This document shows, in pieces, positions 42,372 to 55,300 of a stretch of 64,000 nucleotides of DNA. Source of the DNA: Stramonita haemastoma (lineage: Eukaryota > Mollusca > Gastropoda > Neogastropoda > Muricidae); contig CM060325.1 in the NCBI GenBank assembly GCA_030674155.1, positions 48,314,193 through 48,378,192 of the forward strand, given 5' to 3'. The position numbers and the translations under genes are program-made. Below the pieces are notes generated by a model that was not told the DNA's origin, made no database searches, and saw nothing but the letters and a program-made list of their open reading frames with translations. Every line of letters begins with the position of its first letter. Position 1 is the stretch's first letter.

Positions 42372-43589
42372 GATTGCTGTAAAGTTTTAAGGTCTGCATT
42401 TTTTTAACATGTCAAAGCAAACACATTGTGAGTGTATACACAGTGTCATATCATCAGTGATCTACAGTCAAAATGTTTTGTCAGCAGTTTGAGAATGATT
42501 GGTTTTGTGTGTATGTATGAGAGTTTTACTCTTTTTTTTTTTTTGGCCAAGGCAGGCCGTATTACTCATGGTATACTAGCAGGTGTCTCTTCATAATGGG
42601 ATGATTATTAAATGTATTTGACACATGGTATTTGAGACTTTTTCAGTTTGTGTGTGGGAGAGAGAGAGAGTGTGTGTGTGGTGTGTAATGGTGGTGGTGT
42701 TGGTGTTGGTTTTAATTCCCTTTTGGTGTCACATGATTCAGACATTAGAATTTTCTCCCATTTGGCAGAAATCCACCTTTTTTAACCATCTCCAGAACCT
42801 TTTTTTCCCAAAATTTTATTTTACATCAGTTTATAGTCATTGAGAACATTTTTAGGATATGTGTGTGTTGATTCCCGGTTGCTATGACCCTGACAAGGCT
42901 GTTCTCACTTGGATAATTTTTACATGGATCAACGTCCCCAATATCTAAGTGGCAGATATTTGTTTTCATGACCAGAGAATTACTGGCCCAGTGTCGTAAT
43001 ACTTAGGAAAGCTCTCATCAGTAGTCATTGTCTAATACAGGGCAAGAGGTGAGAGAGAGAGAGAGAGAGATCTCAAAAGTATTATCTTCGTGTTTGTAAC
43101 TGGCTTTGTCAGTTGTTGCAGATACTCTGTGTCAATTCTAACAATCACGTTTGCCAGTGACTTATCTATACAATAAAATCTTAGTTGATGATGGATTAAA
43201 ACACATTGTTGGAATGTGTTAGATGAACAAAACTGACATGATTAAAACTCTCAGTTTCAATTAAATCTTTAGGTCGAAACTTGTATATAATTCAGAACAT
43301 AGTAATGGAGGTAGGAAAAAACAAGTGCAGGTAACCAGTTACAACTTCTCCTCATTTTGAAAATAAATTATGATAGATTCCTTTCTTTTCTTCCTTTTTT
43401 TAAAAAATAAAAGTATCAATTAATTAGAAAATAAAAACTCCAGAAAATATCTTTTTAGGACGCATTTTAGGTATTTTTGAGTAAGGACCATGCTTTGGCC
43501 TGACCTGACTCAAGTTTTCGCTTCTGGAAACATTTGTTTTAAATAAGGCTGAATAAAAGGTCATTTTTATGTGTTCATCAGTTGGACAG
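42372..43589. other. Intergenic stretch without a gene
   Basis: AT-rich DNA between POLR2C and TIPIN with short GA/GT patches at about 42660-42690 and 43053-43070. I see no exon or named repeat. Confidence 0.5.
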
Positions 43590-43660
43590 CTCAGTTGGAC
43601 GTAAAAAAGCACACAAGTGCCTGTTTCATTATCCTTGATATAAAAGAATAAATAATGAAG
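43590..43660 (+). mobile_element. Family A SINE, 3' tail fragment
   Basis: GACGTAAAAAAGCACACAAG, TTTCATTATCCTTGATATAA and AAGAATAAATAATG. Confidence 0.75.
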
Positions 43661-43726
43661 GCAGCAGTACACTGCAGATCCTCCTAGTCACCATAGAGCT
43701 TGGCCCCTGGGTTAGGGTCAGGCTGT

Positions 43727-43825
43727 TTTATCCCTGAAATTGGAATGCAGCTACCTTGATGGTGGGAAAAAATTGTCACATAAAAACCTGACCATTGGTG
43801 AACTTCAGAGCTCCAGCTGAAGAAC
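43727..43825 (-). repeat. Family C dispersed repeat
   Basis: Reverse copy with CTGAAATTGGAATGCAGC, ACCTGACCATTGGTGAAC and CAGAGCTCCAGCTGAAG. Confidence 0.78.
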
Positions 43826-43900
43826 AACAAAAAACACACACATACACACACACACACCCTTAAAAAAAACAACTGCCCCTATGTGTGAATTCCACGTTTT

Positions 43901-44000
43901 NNNNNNNNNNNNNNNNNNNNNNNNNNNNNNNNNNNNNNNNNNNNNNNNNNNNNNNNNNNNNNNNNNNNNNNNNNNNNNNNNNNNNNNNNNNNNNNNNNNN
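43901..44000. other. Assembly gap (100 N)
   Basis: Exactly 100 N, the conventional size for a gap of unknown length. It lies between POLR2C and TIPIN, so the spacing of the two genes is not known. Confidence 0.99.
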
Positions 44001-44609
44001 TTGTCTTGGTGCCGTGGGATCTTTTACCATGCAAAAGTCGGGGTAGGACAAGGCTGAAAACAGCTCTTTCGCTCGCATCTTTGTCCCAGAAGGCATCTTT
44101 TTCTGAAGGGGGTTGGGTATGCATGCGCGCATGCGCGCGGACCCTGCACTTCGCTGTGGTGCACCATATTGCTGTGACATATGTTCATGCATATAACAAA
44201 CAACAATAGTTGCTGTATGAGCATTCAACAAAGAAGGAGAACCCGAGCATTTATTGCCATTAGCAAAGAGAAAACTGTCAGCAATCATACGTATCTCTTT
44301 TTTTATCATATATTTCTTTTCTCCCTCCACATACACCCACATGTACTCACATGCGCTCACACTCTTATGGAAGTGTTTTGTTTTTGTTTTGTTTTTTACA
44401 TCAAGCCATCCATTCAAAAACAAATCAAACAAATGAAAAAAATCAAGCAAGTAAGTCAATAATAACGATGATCATGATCATGATCATGATCATGATCATT
44501 ATAATAATGATGATAATGATAATGAGACAAGGAGGAAACAACACGCAACCAAAACAAGCATGTCTGCATATGTGCCACTCATTTCAGTATGTGCACACAT
44601 TCACTATGT

Positions 44610-45029
<420 letters not shown>

Positions 45030-45030
<1 letters not shown>

Positions 45031-45260
45031 CATGTGCATAACAACACACACGCGCGTGCAGCCACATACGACGTGGTTATCTCGCAACTGTGGATCGTGA
45101 CCATTGTTATGGAAGAGAAAGTAACTCTAGGCCCAGGGATTGCTGTTTTCCGCGCCAGTTCAACACTTGCAGACGACTTGTTCTAGGAAGAGTTGGCTGA
45201 AAAGTTACGTGAGAGCGCAGAACGACTTGGATCAGGTCTGAAAATGCTGTTCAATCAGCA
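45030..45260 (+). promoter_or_regulatory. Possible TIPIN promoter/5' UTR
   Basis: A more GC-rich patch upstream of the first coding exon. TTTTCCGCGCC at about 45148-45158 is one base off an E2F consensus, which would suit an S-phase gene. The TIPIN ATG exon starts at a splice acceptor, so a non-coding first exon must be upstream. The location is inference. Confidence 0.25.
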
Positions 45261-45652
45261 TATTCTTACTCTTACTTGCTGTTGTTGGTTTTTTCTCAGT
45301 AAACCTGCTGAATTCTAAAACAGTCCGACTCTGAATGTTGATCGTTATGTACGTTGGTAGAACTAGTACAGTAGTACTAGGCCTAGTACAGTAGTAGTAG
45401 TAGTAGTAGTAGTAGCCTAGTAACTTAGGCCTATTTCTTCAGTTTTGTGCTAGGCCAAGAGTAGATTTGGTGAGGTTGTTCCACAACGAAAAGTATGGGG
45501 TTTGATGTGTTGTGTTTTAGTTAAATTTTAAAAAGCTGAGACTGAAAAGTTGAGGGAACAATCTCAGCTAGGATGTAAATTTCTCAAATAACCAGATGAT
45601 GCAGTCGAAGGGGAATATTTTTACGGGAGCATCTCGTTACTCCCCCGTATTG

Positions 45653-46032
45653 TTACTCCCCCGATCTTTTAATTTCAGTTATTTGAAATGGAAAACAACA
45701 AAGATAAGGAAGTGTGTGTGTGAATGTATGTTACAACTTGCATTTTACAAGTATGCATGTAAGTTGTAACACTTGTGTGTGTGTGTTCACTGTTTGTTTG
45801 TGGTGAGTGTGTGTGTATGTTTGGTATTTCTTTATTACACAGAAATTACAGGATAATGTTGACTATAACACTTTATTTTGCTTGTGAAAATGTGAGTGAT
45901 TTGTAATTTGCTGTGCCTGTGTGTGCAAGAAGAATAAGGGGGTGTGGCAAGTGTTTGTGAGTTTTATTGAACTAGAGTCTAGACTTACACACACACACAC
46001 ACAGTGATGCACACACACACACACACTGTGAT

Positions 46033-46117
<85 letters not shown>

Positions 46118-46235
46118 ATTTCATAAATGTTACATACATACATGTAAATGTAACATACATACAGATACACACACACTTGCTTATCTTTGTCGTTTTCCAT
46201 TTCAAATAACTGAAATTAGAAGATCGGGGGAGTAA
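45653..46235. repeat. Inverted repeat, about 70-bp arms around a GT/CA core
   Basis: The left arm 45653-45722 (TTACTCCCCCGATCTT, AATTTCAGTTATTTGAAATG, GAAAACAACAAAGATAAG) is repeated in reverse at 46167-46235 with only a few mismatches. GT on the left and CA on the right extend the pairing. The size and layout suggest a foldback or MITE-like element in TIPIN upstream DNA. Confidence 0.88.
45988..46113. repeat. CA microsatellite with TGATG interruptions
   Basis: Two CACACA...GTGATGCACA units followed by a long CA array inside the inverted repeat. Confidence 0.93.
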
Positions 46236-46619
46236 TGAGCTGACCCCCTTTTTTTTTTTTACTAGGGTAGACTAGAGCCAATAGAGGGGAGGGGGGGAAT
46301 TACTAATAAAATAACTAATAAGTGTTTTTAGAGTGTATTGGTAGAAACAGAAACTGTAAGTGTACAGGTCTAGGCTTTGTATGTTCTTTTAGCTGATTTT
46401 ATATTTTGGGAGAGTGGCATAGTTTTCATGTATCACTGTAAAAAATATACCGTGTTGGTATTCATTATTCTCATGACTCAGTAAGAGTGAGTCAGTCACT
46501 ATAACAGTATAAGGTAGCCATATTCCAACTTCAGGGATGTACTGCTGATGTATTCTATAATCCAGTGTTACCACAAGGCCTCTAGTCTAGTATGTATGCA
46601 TGTGTGTGTTTTGACAGCC

Positions 46620-49600
46620 ATGGAGACAGTAGCTTTGGAGATGGATGACGTCTTTGGTGAGGGGCTTCAAGAGGAGGAAGATCTAGAGCAGCGTCCCCAG
46701 ATGTTGCCTGATTTGCCAGAGGCAGAGGAGAATGATGGACAAGGAACTGGGAATGATGATGAAACAGGTAATTTATAAAATATTATAATTGAAGAAACTA
46801 GCTAGGGATTCTACTTCGAGATCAAACTTTTCAAGACTGCAACCAAACCAACATATTATTTCTGCAAGCTTTTTTAGATTGTATGATCTGATTTTACTTA
46901 TCGTGATATTGTCATATGAAATGCTAGGAAACCTTAGTGGCGCTTTTATTCTTTTCATATAAAATAAATTGCCATCATGCCTTACAAATTAACTTATCAA
47001 GTTAACTGTAGTGAACCTGTAGAGAAAAGAAAGAAAATAGTACAGCTTATTCCCAAAACAATTTGTACTGTTGACTTTTGGTTTAAAAAAAAAGAAAAAA
47101 AAGACTTGTTTTGGTTTTGTCTTGTTGAAGGGGGGGGGGGGGGGGGGGGGGGGGTAATAAATCTAATTAGTTCTGAACTGTCTTCGGGCACATTTGATTT
47201 GTGGTGAGTTTGAAAAGTTATGCTGAGTCATACATGTAGTATTCGTATTTAGTTTACCCACATTGTCACAGTTTGGCAGTCTTATGCGGTTATTCACTTT
47301 TTCAGTTATTGCCATTGCCATAGCAAAAATTGAAAATGAGACATGAAAAGGAAACTGGAAAACAAAGCCAACGGGGAACCAAGAGAAGATAAAAGATCAA
47401 AGAAAATTCATTTGTTTTGCTGCAAAACTTACTGCAAAGTATTGCTATGTAAATTACTAAATTAGTAAATATTAGACTTTTGTGCTCCAGTATTTTTGGG
47501 GGGATGTATCGGTGTCTTTTCCGAATTTCAAATGAACTTAGATAAATTTGTAATGAATCTGGTTTTAGTGAAGGAGTAAAAAAAAAAAAAAAATGTGTGT
47601 TCTGATTTTGATCTGTTGCAGAAAACAAAAAAGTGCTGGACAAACTGAAAGGAATGAAAGGCGCATCCAAGAACACAGTCAAAAGACCTGTACCTAAGCT
47701 AGACAGCACCCGGTTAGTCACCTTTTTCATAGGTCACATGAAACCTTTGAAAGTTTATTTCTCTTTTTTTTGTTGTTGAAAGTTTATTTCTGTCCCATAT
47801 GTGTTTGTTGAATATGTACGTTTGTCCGTCGTGTTTGATGATGACCACCAAAACAGCAGAGGAGGCAGCTGCTGTTTCAAAAACTGGGCAGAAATTTGAT
47901 TATAGTGTTGATTCTTATGATAAACACACCCAGCAATGAGCAATTTTTGTGTTCTAAAAAAAAGAACATCAGAGAGCTGTATTTGGACATGATGCTCTCC
48001 TATAGGTGTATATTTGGTATAGAACAAATATAAAACCATGAGTATGTTTGTTATATTTGTATGTTTATCTCTTTGCATTATTGATAATGTACTTTGGTTT
48101 TTTTGTTTTGTCTTTCAGGCTTATTGGTGAGCGGGGTATTCCCATCCTGCCTCGCATTTTCAAGGATGTGAAACTGAAAGGCAAAGGACATGAGGTGGGT
48201 GCCACAGTGTTGTGTTCCATCACAAACAGCGAAGGCGTGCTGCTGTTTCTAGTAAACCTCTTACGCTGAAGTGAGATGCACTGGGTCTGACTTGTGGGGC
48301 GCATACCGGCAGGGTGACGCATTTTCACACATGACAGACAAAAGTTGCTTTCTGAGCGTTTGATGACGAAGAAGAAACTTCTTTTGTCTGGGTCATAGTT
48401 CATCGTTTTATTCTCTTTTCATCCTTTTTTTTTCTTTTTTCTTTTTTTTCCAGCTAGAGCTCTGAGGTACACCAATGGTGAGATTTTGCTTATGCAACAT
48501 TTTAGCCCTTGGAGAAGGTTGCTGCATTCTTACTTCAGGGGTGTATGCTGGGTATATATGTGTTTCTGTAACCCACTAAACATAGACATGGATTACAGGA
48601 TCTTTAATTAATAAGCATATTTGTTCTTCTGCATGTGTATATATAGAAAAATAATTAAAGCACTGGCAGATCAGCACTTGAAGTTGACCTAGGAGATTGT
48701 AAAAATCCCCACCCCTAAGTCACCAGATGCTGCCTAGATTCTGACCCATGACTTTAAAGATCCAGGGGATTGAAGTTGAACAGTGTTTTTGGTTTTGTTT
48801 TTGGTTTGTTTTTTGCTGCTTTGTCTCCTGTGACGTCCTCGTACTGCTGTTCCCAAGCCACTCATTTCAATCTCCCCGCCACAACCATACCCAGATTCGT
48901 TGTGTCTCAACCCCAGGATCGGCAGTCCACAGGGAGCCCATCAATATTAGGCCGCTGTGGGGCCACCAGCCAGAGGGGCCCTGCACTGCTGCTTGGTCAC
49001 TTTGGTGGTGTTGAGTGGTGCCTGTTCTGATCTAACATACGCAGGACACCACCTACTAAGCCCCTACTAACCACAGTATTAGCCCAGTCGCAAGTTGAAC
49101 GGTTTTAATCATTCAGCTATAGCATTCATCCGAATGCATCTGATATATTAAGTGTTTGTGGTCATGCTCTTTGCTATATAACGCATGCATTTACTTGGAA
49201 AGTTAAAGTTAGTTAAAGTCTGTCCCGAGCCTATAGAGGCTCATCAGGCCGGTGCTTATCCCGGTTTCTATGGCGTTAAGCGACTGAGAGTCATAGACTC
49301 CCCCTGGATAGGACGCCAGTCTATCGCAGGGTTAACCCAGAACACAAGGTTGGTACCCCTTTTACACCTGGGTGGGGTGAGAAAATAGCCGTAAAGTGCC
49401 TTTTCCAAGCCGAAAGCTGGGATCGAACCCACAACCTTTAGATTACGAGTCCAACGCCCTAACCACTAGACTACAGCGGCGGCTACTTGGAAAGTAGACA
49501 TGCAATATATAACTGAAAAATCTACCAGTAATGTCGTGTGTTTTCTGTGTCTTACCCTTTGAAGGTTGAAGATCTGCGAATCATCATGCGTTATCTGGAG

Positions 49601-50365
49601 CACTGGGGTCACCGGCTGTTTCCTAAGATGCCTTTTGATGAGGTTCTGGAGAGAGTGGAACGTCTGGGCGCCAAGAGAGATGTGCAGGTGGGCAAAAGAT
49701 TATATGGTCTTAGCTTTTTTTTTTCTTTTTTTTTTCCCATGGTCTTAGCTTATTTCATGGCTACAAGTTTTTTTTAATGCTACATTGTTCATATGTCTTT
49801 GCCAACCATTCTTTTTTTTCTTGTAATTTTTTTCTGTTTGCAGCTGGGATTCCAGTTTTTAATAACATTTTCTGGTTTTCTAAAATTCCCAACTAAAACA
49901 ATAAAAACCATCAAAACCCCCTACATGAGTAAAGTAAGACATCAAAGCACATGCTGGTTTCCAATTGGGATCACCAAGATGTCAGAAAAGGGCAAAACCT
50001 GATAGCTGTGCCTATCAGAAGTTTGTTTTCAAGTACAAGGGGGACTTTCATACGTCAATCAGTCTCAACAAAGCAAAAGTTGCTAGTAGCTTGAGCAAAG
50101 GTTAAGGCTCTGATGTCAAATAATGTGTGAAAGGAGGTTTGGAATCGAGAATCGACAAACAGGGAGTTATCCTCAGAAAACTGAAGGTTTGCTCACTGGC
50201 CGTTTCATGCATTGCAAGTAGCTCCGTCGCTCTGATGTCTTAAACATGTGTGAGTGTGCAGTTATGCACACACATGCATCCACACACTCACACACACACA
50301 CACTGATGATTTATTACATTTTTAGACAAGCTGAAGACACTTAGACAGACATTCAGATTTTCATC

Positions 50366-50440
<75 letters not shown>

Positions 50441-52307
50441 TCCCTCCCTCCCTCCCTCCTCCCTCCCTCCCTCCCTGTCTAATATCACAACTTTTGAATA
50501 GATGTTAAATGAATTTGAACACACACACTCTCTCTCTCTCTCACTCTCACACACATAAACACACTGCTGCTGCTACTACTTCATAGAATGGCACACATAC
50601 TTCAAAGATGTTGCAGCAAACGTAAAAAAAAGAATATTGAACCATAATATTATTATTATTCCCATACATGTACATGATTTTCAGACATGCATCAAAAAGA
50701 TGCGACAGGACATGCCTGTCCTTGGGAGTGACACCGTCCGGAGAGGGGAGGATGAAGAGGAGGAGGGGGAGGCAAACGAGACCCAGAGTCAGCCATCTAA
50801 ACAGGTGTTGTAATCATTTGTCTTAATCCACAAGGGGGGGGGGGGGGGGCTGCCAGTATAAATAGCATCCCCACCTTCTGGAAACTGTGCTATTATTTCC
50901 CTCTTTTCTATCCTTCTCTTTGTTTCTACCTTGTTCCTTTTCTTCATGTCACTTTGTTGTCAGTTTTCTGTTTTCTTGGTCCATTTTCCTGCTGTTTTCT
51001 CTCACAGACCTAAAAGATTTCTCCCATGCTGAAGTTGGTGTGTTAGGGCTGATTTGTCAGGCACTTGATTAACGGCAGTGCAGTACATCTTCACTCATAT
51101 GACAGACAACAGCAGTTGCTGTCTGGGTGTTCAATGAAAAAGAATTTGTCTTAAGATTTCTCTGTTTTTCACAGAAAAACTTAACACATAGGCCTGCAAG
51201 AATTTTATGACAGAACATGTTATAGGTATACATACAAGCAGGGTTTTGAATGTAAAGTAGAAAATCCTATAAAGGTTTTATTTTCATTTATCTCAGAAAC
51301 TTTTATTTATATTTTAGGAATTTGTGGTGATTGGGCAATAATTACATGCAGGCTGTATGTATACAATAAAACATGGTTTTAAAAGAAAAAGTAAAAATTC
51401 CTGGATGTATTATTTCATCTTTAATAATTGTATTTATGTAAGGAATTTGTGGAGACTGAGCAATAATGCCAAAAAATCTGTTTAAAAGATTCTAGAAATG
51501 TATTTATTTCAGAGTAGGACTATAAAATACAGATTTTGATTTTCATATCTTGTTCTGTATTTTTATGTGATTCTACTTTTTGCTATATGTCATCTGTTTG
51601 CTGTGTTTCGGTCAGATCGATTAGTACATATCATTGAACTCTATTGTGTTTGCCTTTTTTTGTGTGTGAGTTTGTTTTGTTTGGCTTGTTTGTTAGGGTT
51701 TTTTTTGGTTGTGTTTCTTTGTTTGAGGGTTGTTTTTTTCTTTCAGTTTGTACCTCGGGTAGAGCCCTGAGGCTCACCAATAGTGAGATTTTGCTTAGGC
51801 AACCATTTTTGCCTACCATGAAGGTAGAGCCACATTCCGACACTTCAGTAAAGTTTTCCATTTGGATTTTTTGTTGTTGTTAATTTCAGTTTTTAAATTT
51901 CTAGTTGCCGTTTGCGTTTCAGAATCCAAGTGCAGAAGAAATGTTTGATGCCCTGCTGCAAGAGGAGCAAGAGATGGAAGCAGAAATGAGCTCTCAGAGG
52001 AACACACAGGCAACTAGAGGTGGCTCCCCTGAGGACACAGGTTCCAGGACCTTCAGCTCCTCCTCTTCCAAGGAGAACAGGTCATCGCAGCCTGCCTCCT
52101 CACAACACGAAGCTTCATCAGAAGCAGCTTCCAATAGCTCTGTGAGTAGAGTGAGCAAAATGATTGCAGTGTCATGACAGTGTTTGATAACCAATAATAT
52201 GCGTATTTACATTCTTTGTCATGCGCTTGCTTTGGAATCTTTCATTTGAGGTTGTTTAGTCTTGAATGAGACACATGTATACACACATACATACACACGC
52301 GCGCACA

Positions 52308-52370
<63 letters not shown>

Positions 52371-55300
52371 TCTCTCTCTCTCTCTGTCTCTCTGTCTCTC
52401 TCTCTCGCATAAAGGGGGGGACGATAGAACATGGCGTCCGGGTGGCAGTGCATGTGAGACGCGGCGTAAAACTGTGTGTGCCACAACGCCTTAAAGGATT
52501 ATTTCAAAGTGCTACTTGTGCTGCAATTTTATAAAGAACATCTGCACATGAAACGACATTAAAATGGTGGACTTGATGATGTGGAGGGCTGCAATAGGCA
52601 TGTTTGGTGCAAAATGCCAACGAATGTCACTTTGCTATAAAAAGATGTCTCCTGACTCTTCACGGTTGAACGGAGATACGGTCACGGTGACACACCTGAC
52701 ATCGGCTGATGTCGTTGTTGGTTTTGCATGCTGTGCTATGCTGATTTCTATGGTTAACTGTCTGGCAAGGAACTTTATTGAATTTGTGCCATCTGACTGT
52801 GCCTGGTTAAAATCAAATACGTTTTCAAAAGGGACGGCGTGGCAGGAGATGTCAGCTGTGTGTGACAGTGACAGTGGGCCAGCCTGTCAGTCCGGATTGC
52901 ATGTGCCGGTGATTCTCGTGGCCTGTTGTGTGCAGCAGGCTGCCTTCTCCCTGCGCAGGCTGTTGCTAAGCGGCGACGTGGAAACCAACCCAGGGCCAAA
53001 CACTGATGGACAGAAGGATGCTGAAGACAGAACAGAGTCACAAATGATCACACCAATTGAAGCCAGCGATCTAATGAACTGTATAATGCAGAATATACAG
53101 CAGCAATTCTCAGAGCAGACTTGCGTCATCAGGAATGACCTAGGTGAAATAAAGAACGAACTTCGACAAGTGAAACAACAGTGTGAGGAAATAAATCTAA
53201 GATGTGACAGACTGGAAAGAGAACAAAAAGAGTTGACAGGGACAGTCACAGACATTACACAAGATATTCACCAGCTGTTTGAAGAGAGAAATGAAGACAG
53301 AGAAGATATGCAGGGACTGAATGATACCATCAAAGATCTGAAGTCAGAAATCGAACAATTAAAAACAGATACCGACAGACTGGAAGATTTTTCAAGAAGA
53401 GACAACTTGCGGTTGTTTGGCATACCTCAACAGACTGTCAGAGAGTCTCACGATTCATGTGCTCAGTCTGTCATCGACGTGCTGAACCGAGTGGATGACC
53501 ACAAGACCTGGACTGTGGACGACATAGCTCGGGCACACCGAACAGGACAGGCACGTGATGGACAGCCCAGGCCTATGATCGCGAAGTTCAGCAGATGGAA
53601 GGACAAAATGAACATACTCACCGGTAAAGACCTGAGGCAGAAGCTGCAAGACGAAGGTGTCAGGGTGGCCAACGACCTGACCAGGGCACAGGCGCAGATG
53701 GTGGCTGCAGCACGCAGGGAGGGGAAGAGGGCGTACTTCCACAGGGGCCAGATGGTGATCGGGCCCAGCCTTCCAGACCCCCGGTCCTACGCAGAGGTGG
53801 TGGAGAGTGGGGGTGCACAGCAGTCCTCCACCCCTGTCCCCTTCTCACAACCCAGTGGGAATTCCCCTTTCCTCACCGGCAGAGGGGGTGTGACGTCAGA
53901 GGGACGCACCACGCCTGGCAGCGGACAGAAGACCACGAGCGGCAGGCCCCCTTCTCCTCCCTCCTCTGCCTCTGTGGCACGTGCGGCACGGGACCAGCGC
54001 GGGAGTGACGACATCGGAGGCAGTGCAGGCGGGCGTTACCATAGCGACCATGGGGCGACTCCGCGAGGTGAACGTCATAGCTCAGCAACGGTTGGCGGGG
54101 GTTCCCCTCGCTGTGACGTGGCGCATTCTACAACTAGTGACGTGGCGCATTCTACAACTAGTGACGGGCGTGCTGCACGTGACGGGCCGCTGTCCTACCA
54201 GCAGACGGGTATGCGGGATTTCCTGCGTAACCCACCGCGCAAGTCCTCTGCTCGCGGCAAAGTGCCCAGTGACAACAAGAACAGTCGCAGGAGTCAGCGT
54301 CCTAGCAGCTTAAGAAAAAGCTAGGACAGGCCCGGCCATCCAGGACAATGGACATTCTTAAATTATAATGTCGAAAATCTGTACAGTAAATTAAGAGATG
54401 TATCTTTTATAAACTATGTGAATAAGTTCGATTTTGTTTGCCTCACAGAGACTTTTCTTGATTCTAATTTTGATTACAGTGGTGTTTTTCTTGATTATCT
54501 AAAGTTTTATGTCCCTGCGCAAAAACTCTCACATCATGGAAGGAATTCTGGAGGAGTGCTTTTATTAGTAAGAAAGACTTTAAAAAATATGTCGAAGAAA
54601 TTAAAATAGAATGTGACAACACTATTGCTATTAGAATAAACAAATATATTTTCAATTTAGATAAAGATGTTATTTTGATAGGGTGTTATATTGTGCCAGA
54701 AGGTGGTCCTATTTACAATGAAAAACTAATCAAAGATGGTGTTATATTATTAGAGGAAGCCTTATTGCAGTATTTTCAAAAAGATGACTTTCATTTCATG
54801 ATAATAGGAGACTTGAATTCCAGGACAGGTCAAGAACAAGCTGACCTTGAAGTGATGTCAAACTATTTGGAAGATGTTGAATATGACAGTATGAATGATG
54901 AATTTTGTGTGCGTGCTTCCAAAGATGACACCATGAACAATTTTGGCAGGTCATTGTTAGATTTATGCTTTATGTTTGACATGGGGATTCTGAATGGCTG
55001 CTGTAAAGGGGATAGGGAGGGGGAGTATACCTTTGTGTCTCCTAATGGATGCAGCGTGATTGATTATTTTCTTGTTCCTAGTGAAATGTTATCATGTTTT
55101 GATTTATGTATTGGGGAGTGTGTTTATTCATGGCACCTCCCAGTTGAAACAACATGGAAAGTAGATGATGGATGTATTAACAGTGAAAGTAGAGAACAAG
55201 AGAGTGTGGAAAAAATAATTTGGTCAGAAGATTATGTAGATATATATAAACATGAGCTTGATAGTGCAGAGTTTCAAGAAAGCATACAAACAGCTTCCCA

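Noticed and set aside
45148..45158. E2F site in the TIPIN promoter
   Set aside because: TTTTCCGCGCC is one base off the consensus and unsupported by mapped start sites; kept only as a weak note, not a finding.
52401..52414. LINE 14-bp duplication as a chance CT-repeat match
   Set aside because: Considered because the site abuts a CT array, but the CGCATAAAG half is not simple sequence and matches exactly at 58043-58051, so the duplication is accepted as real.
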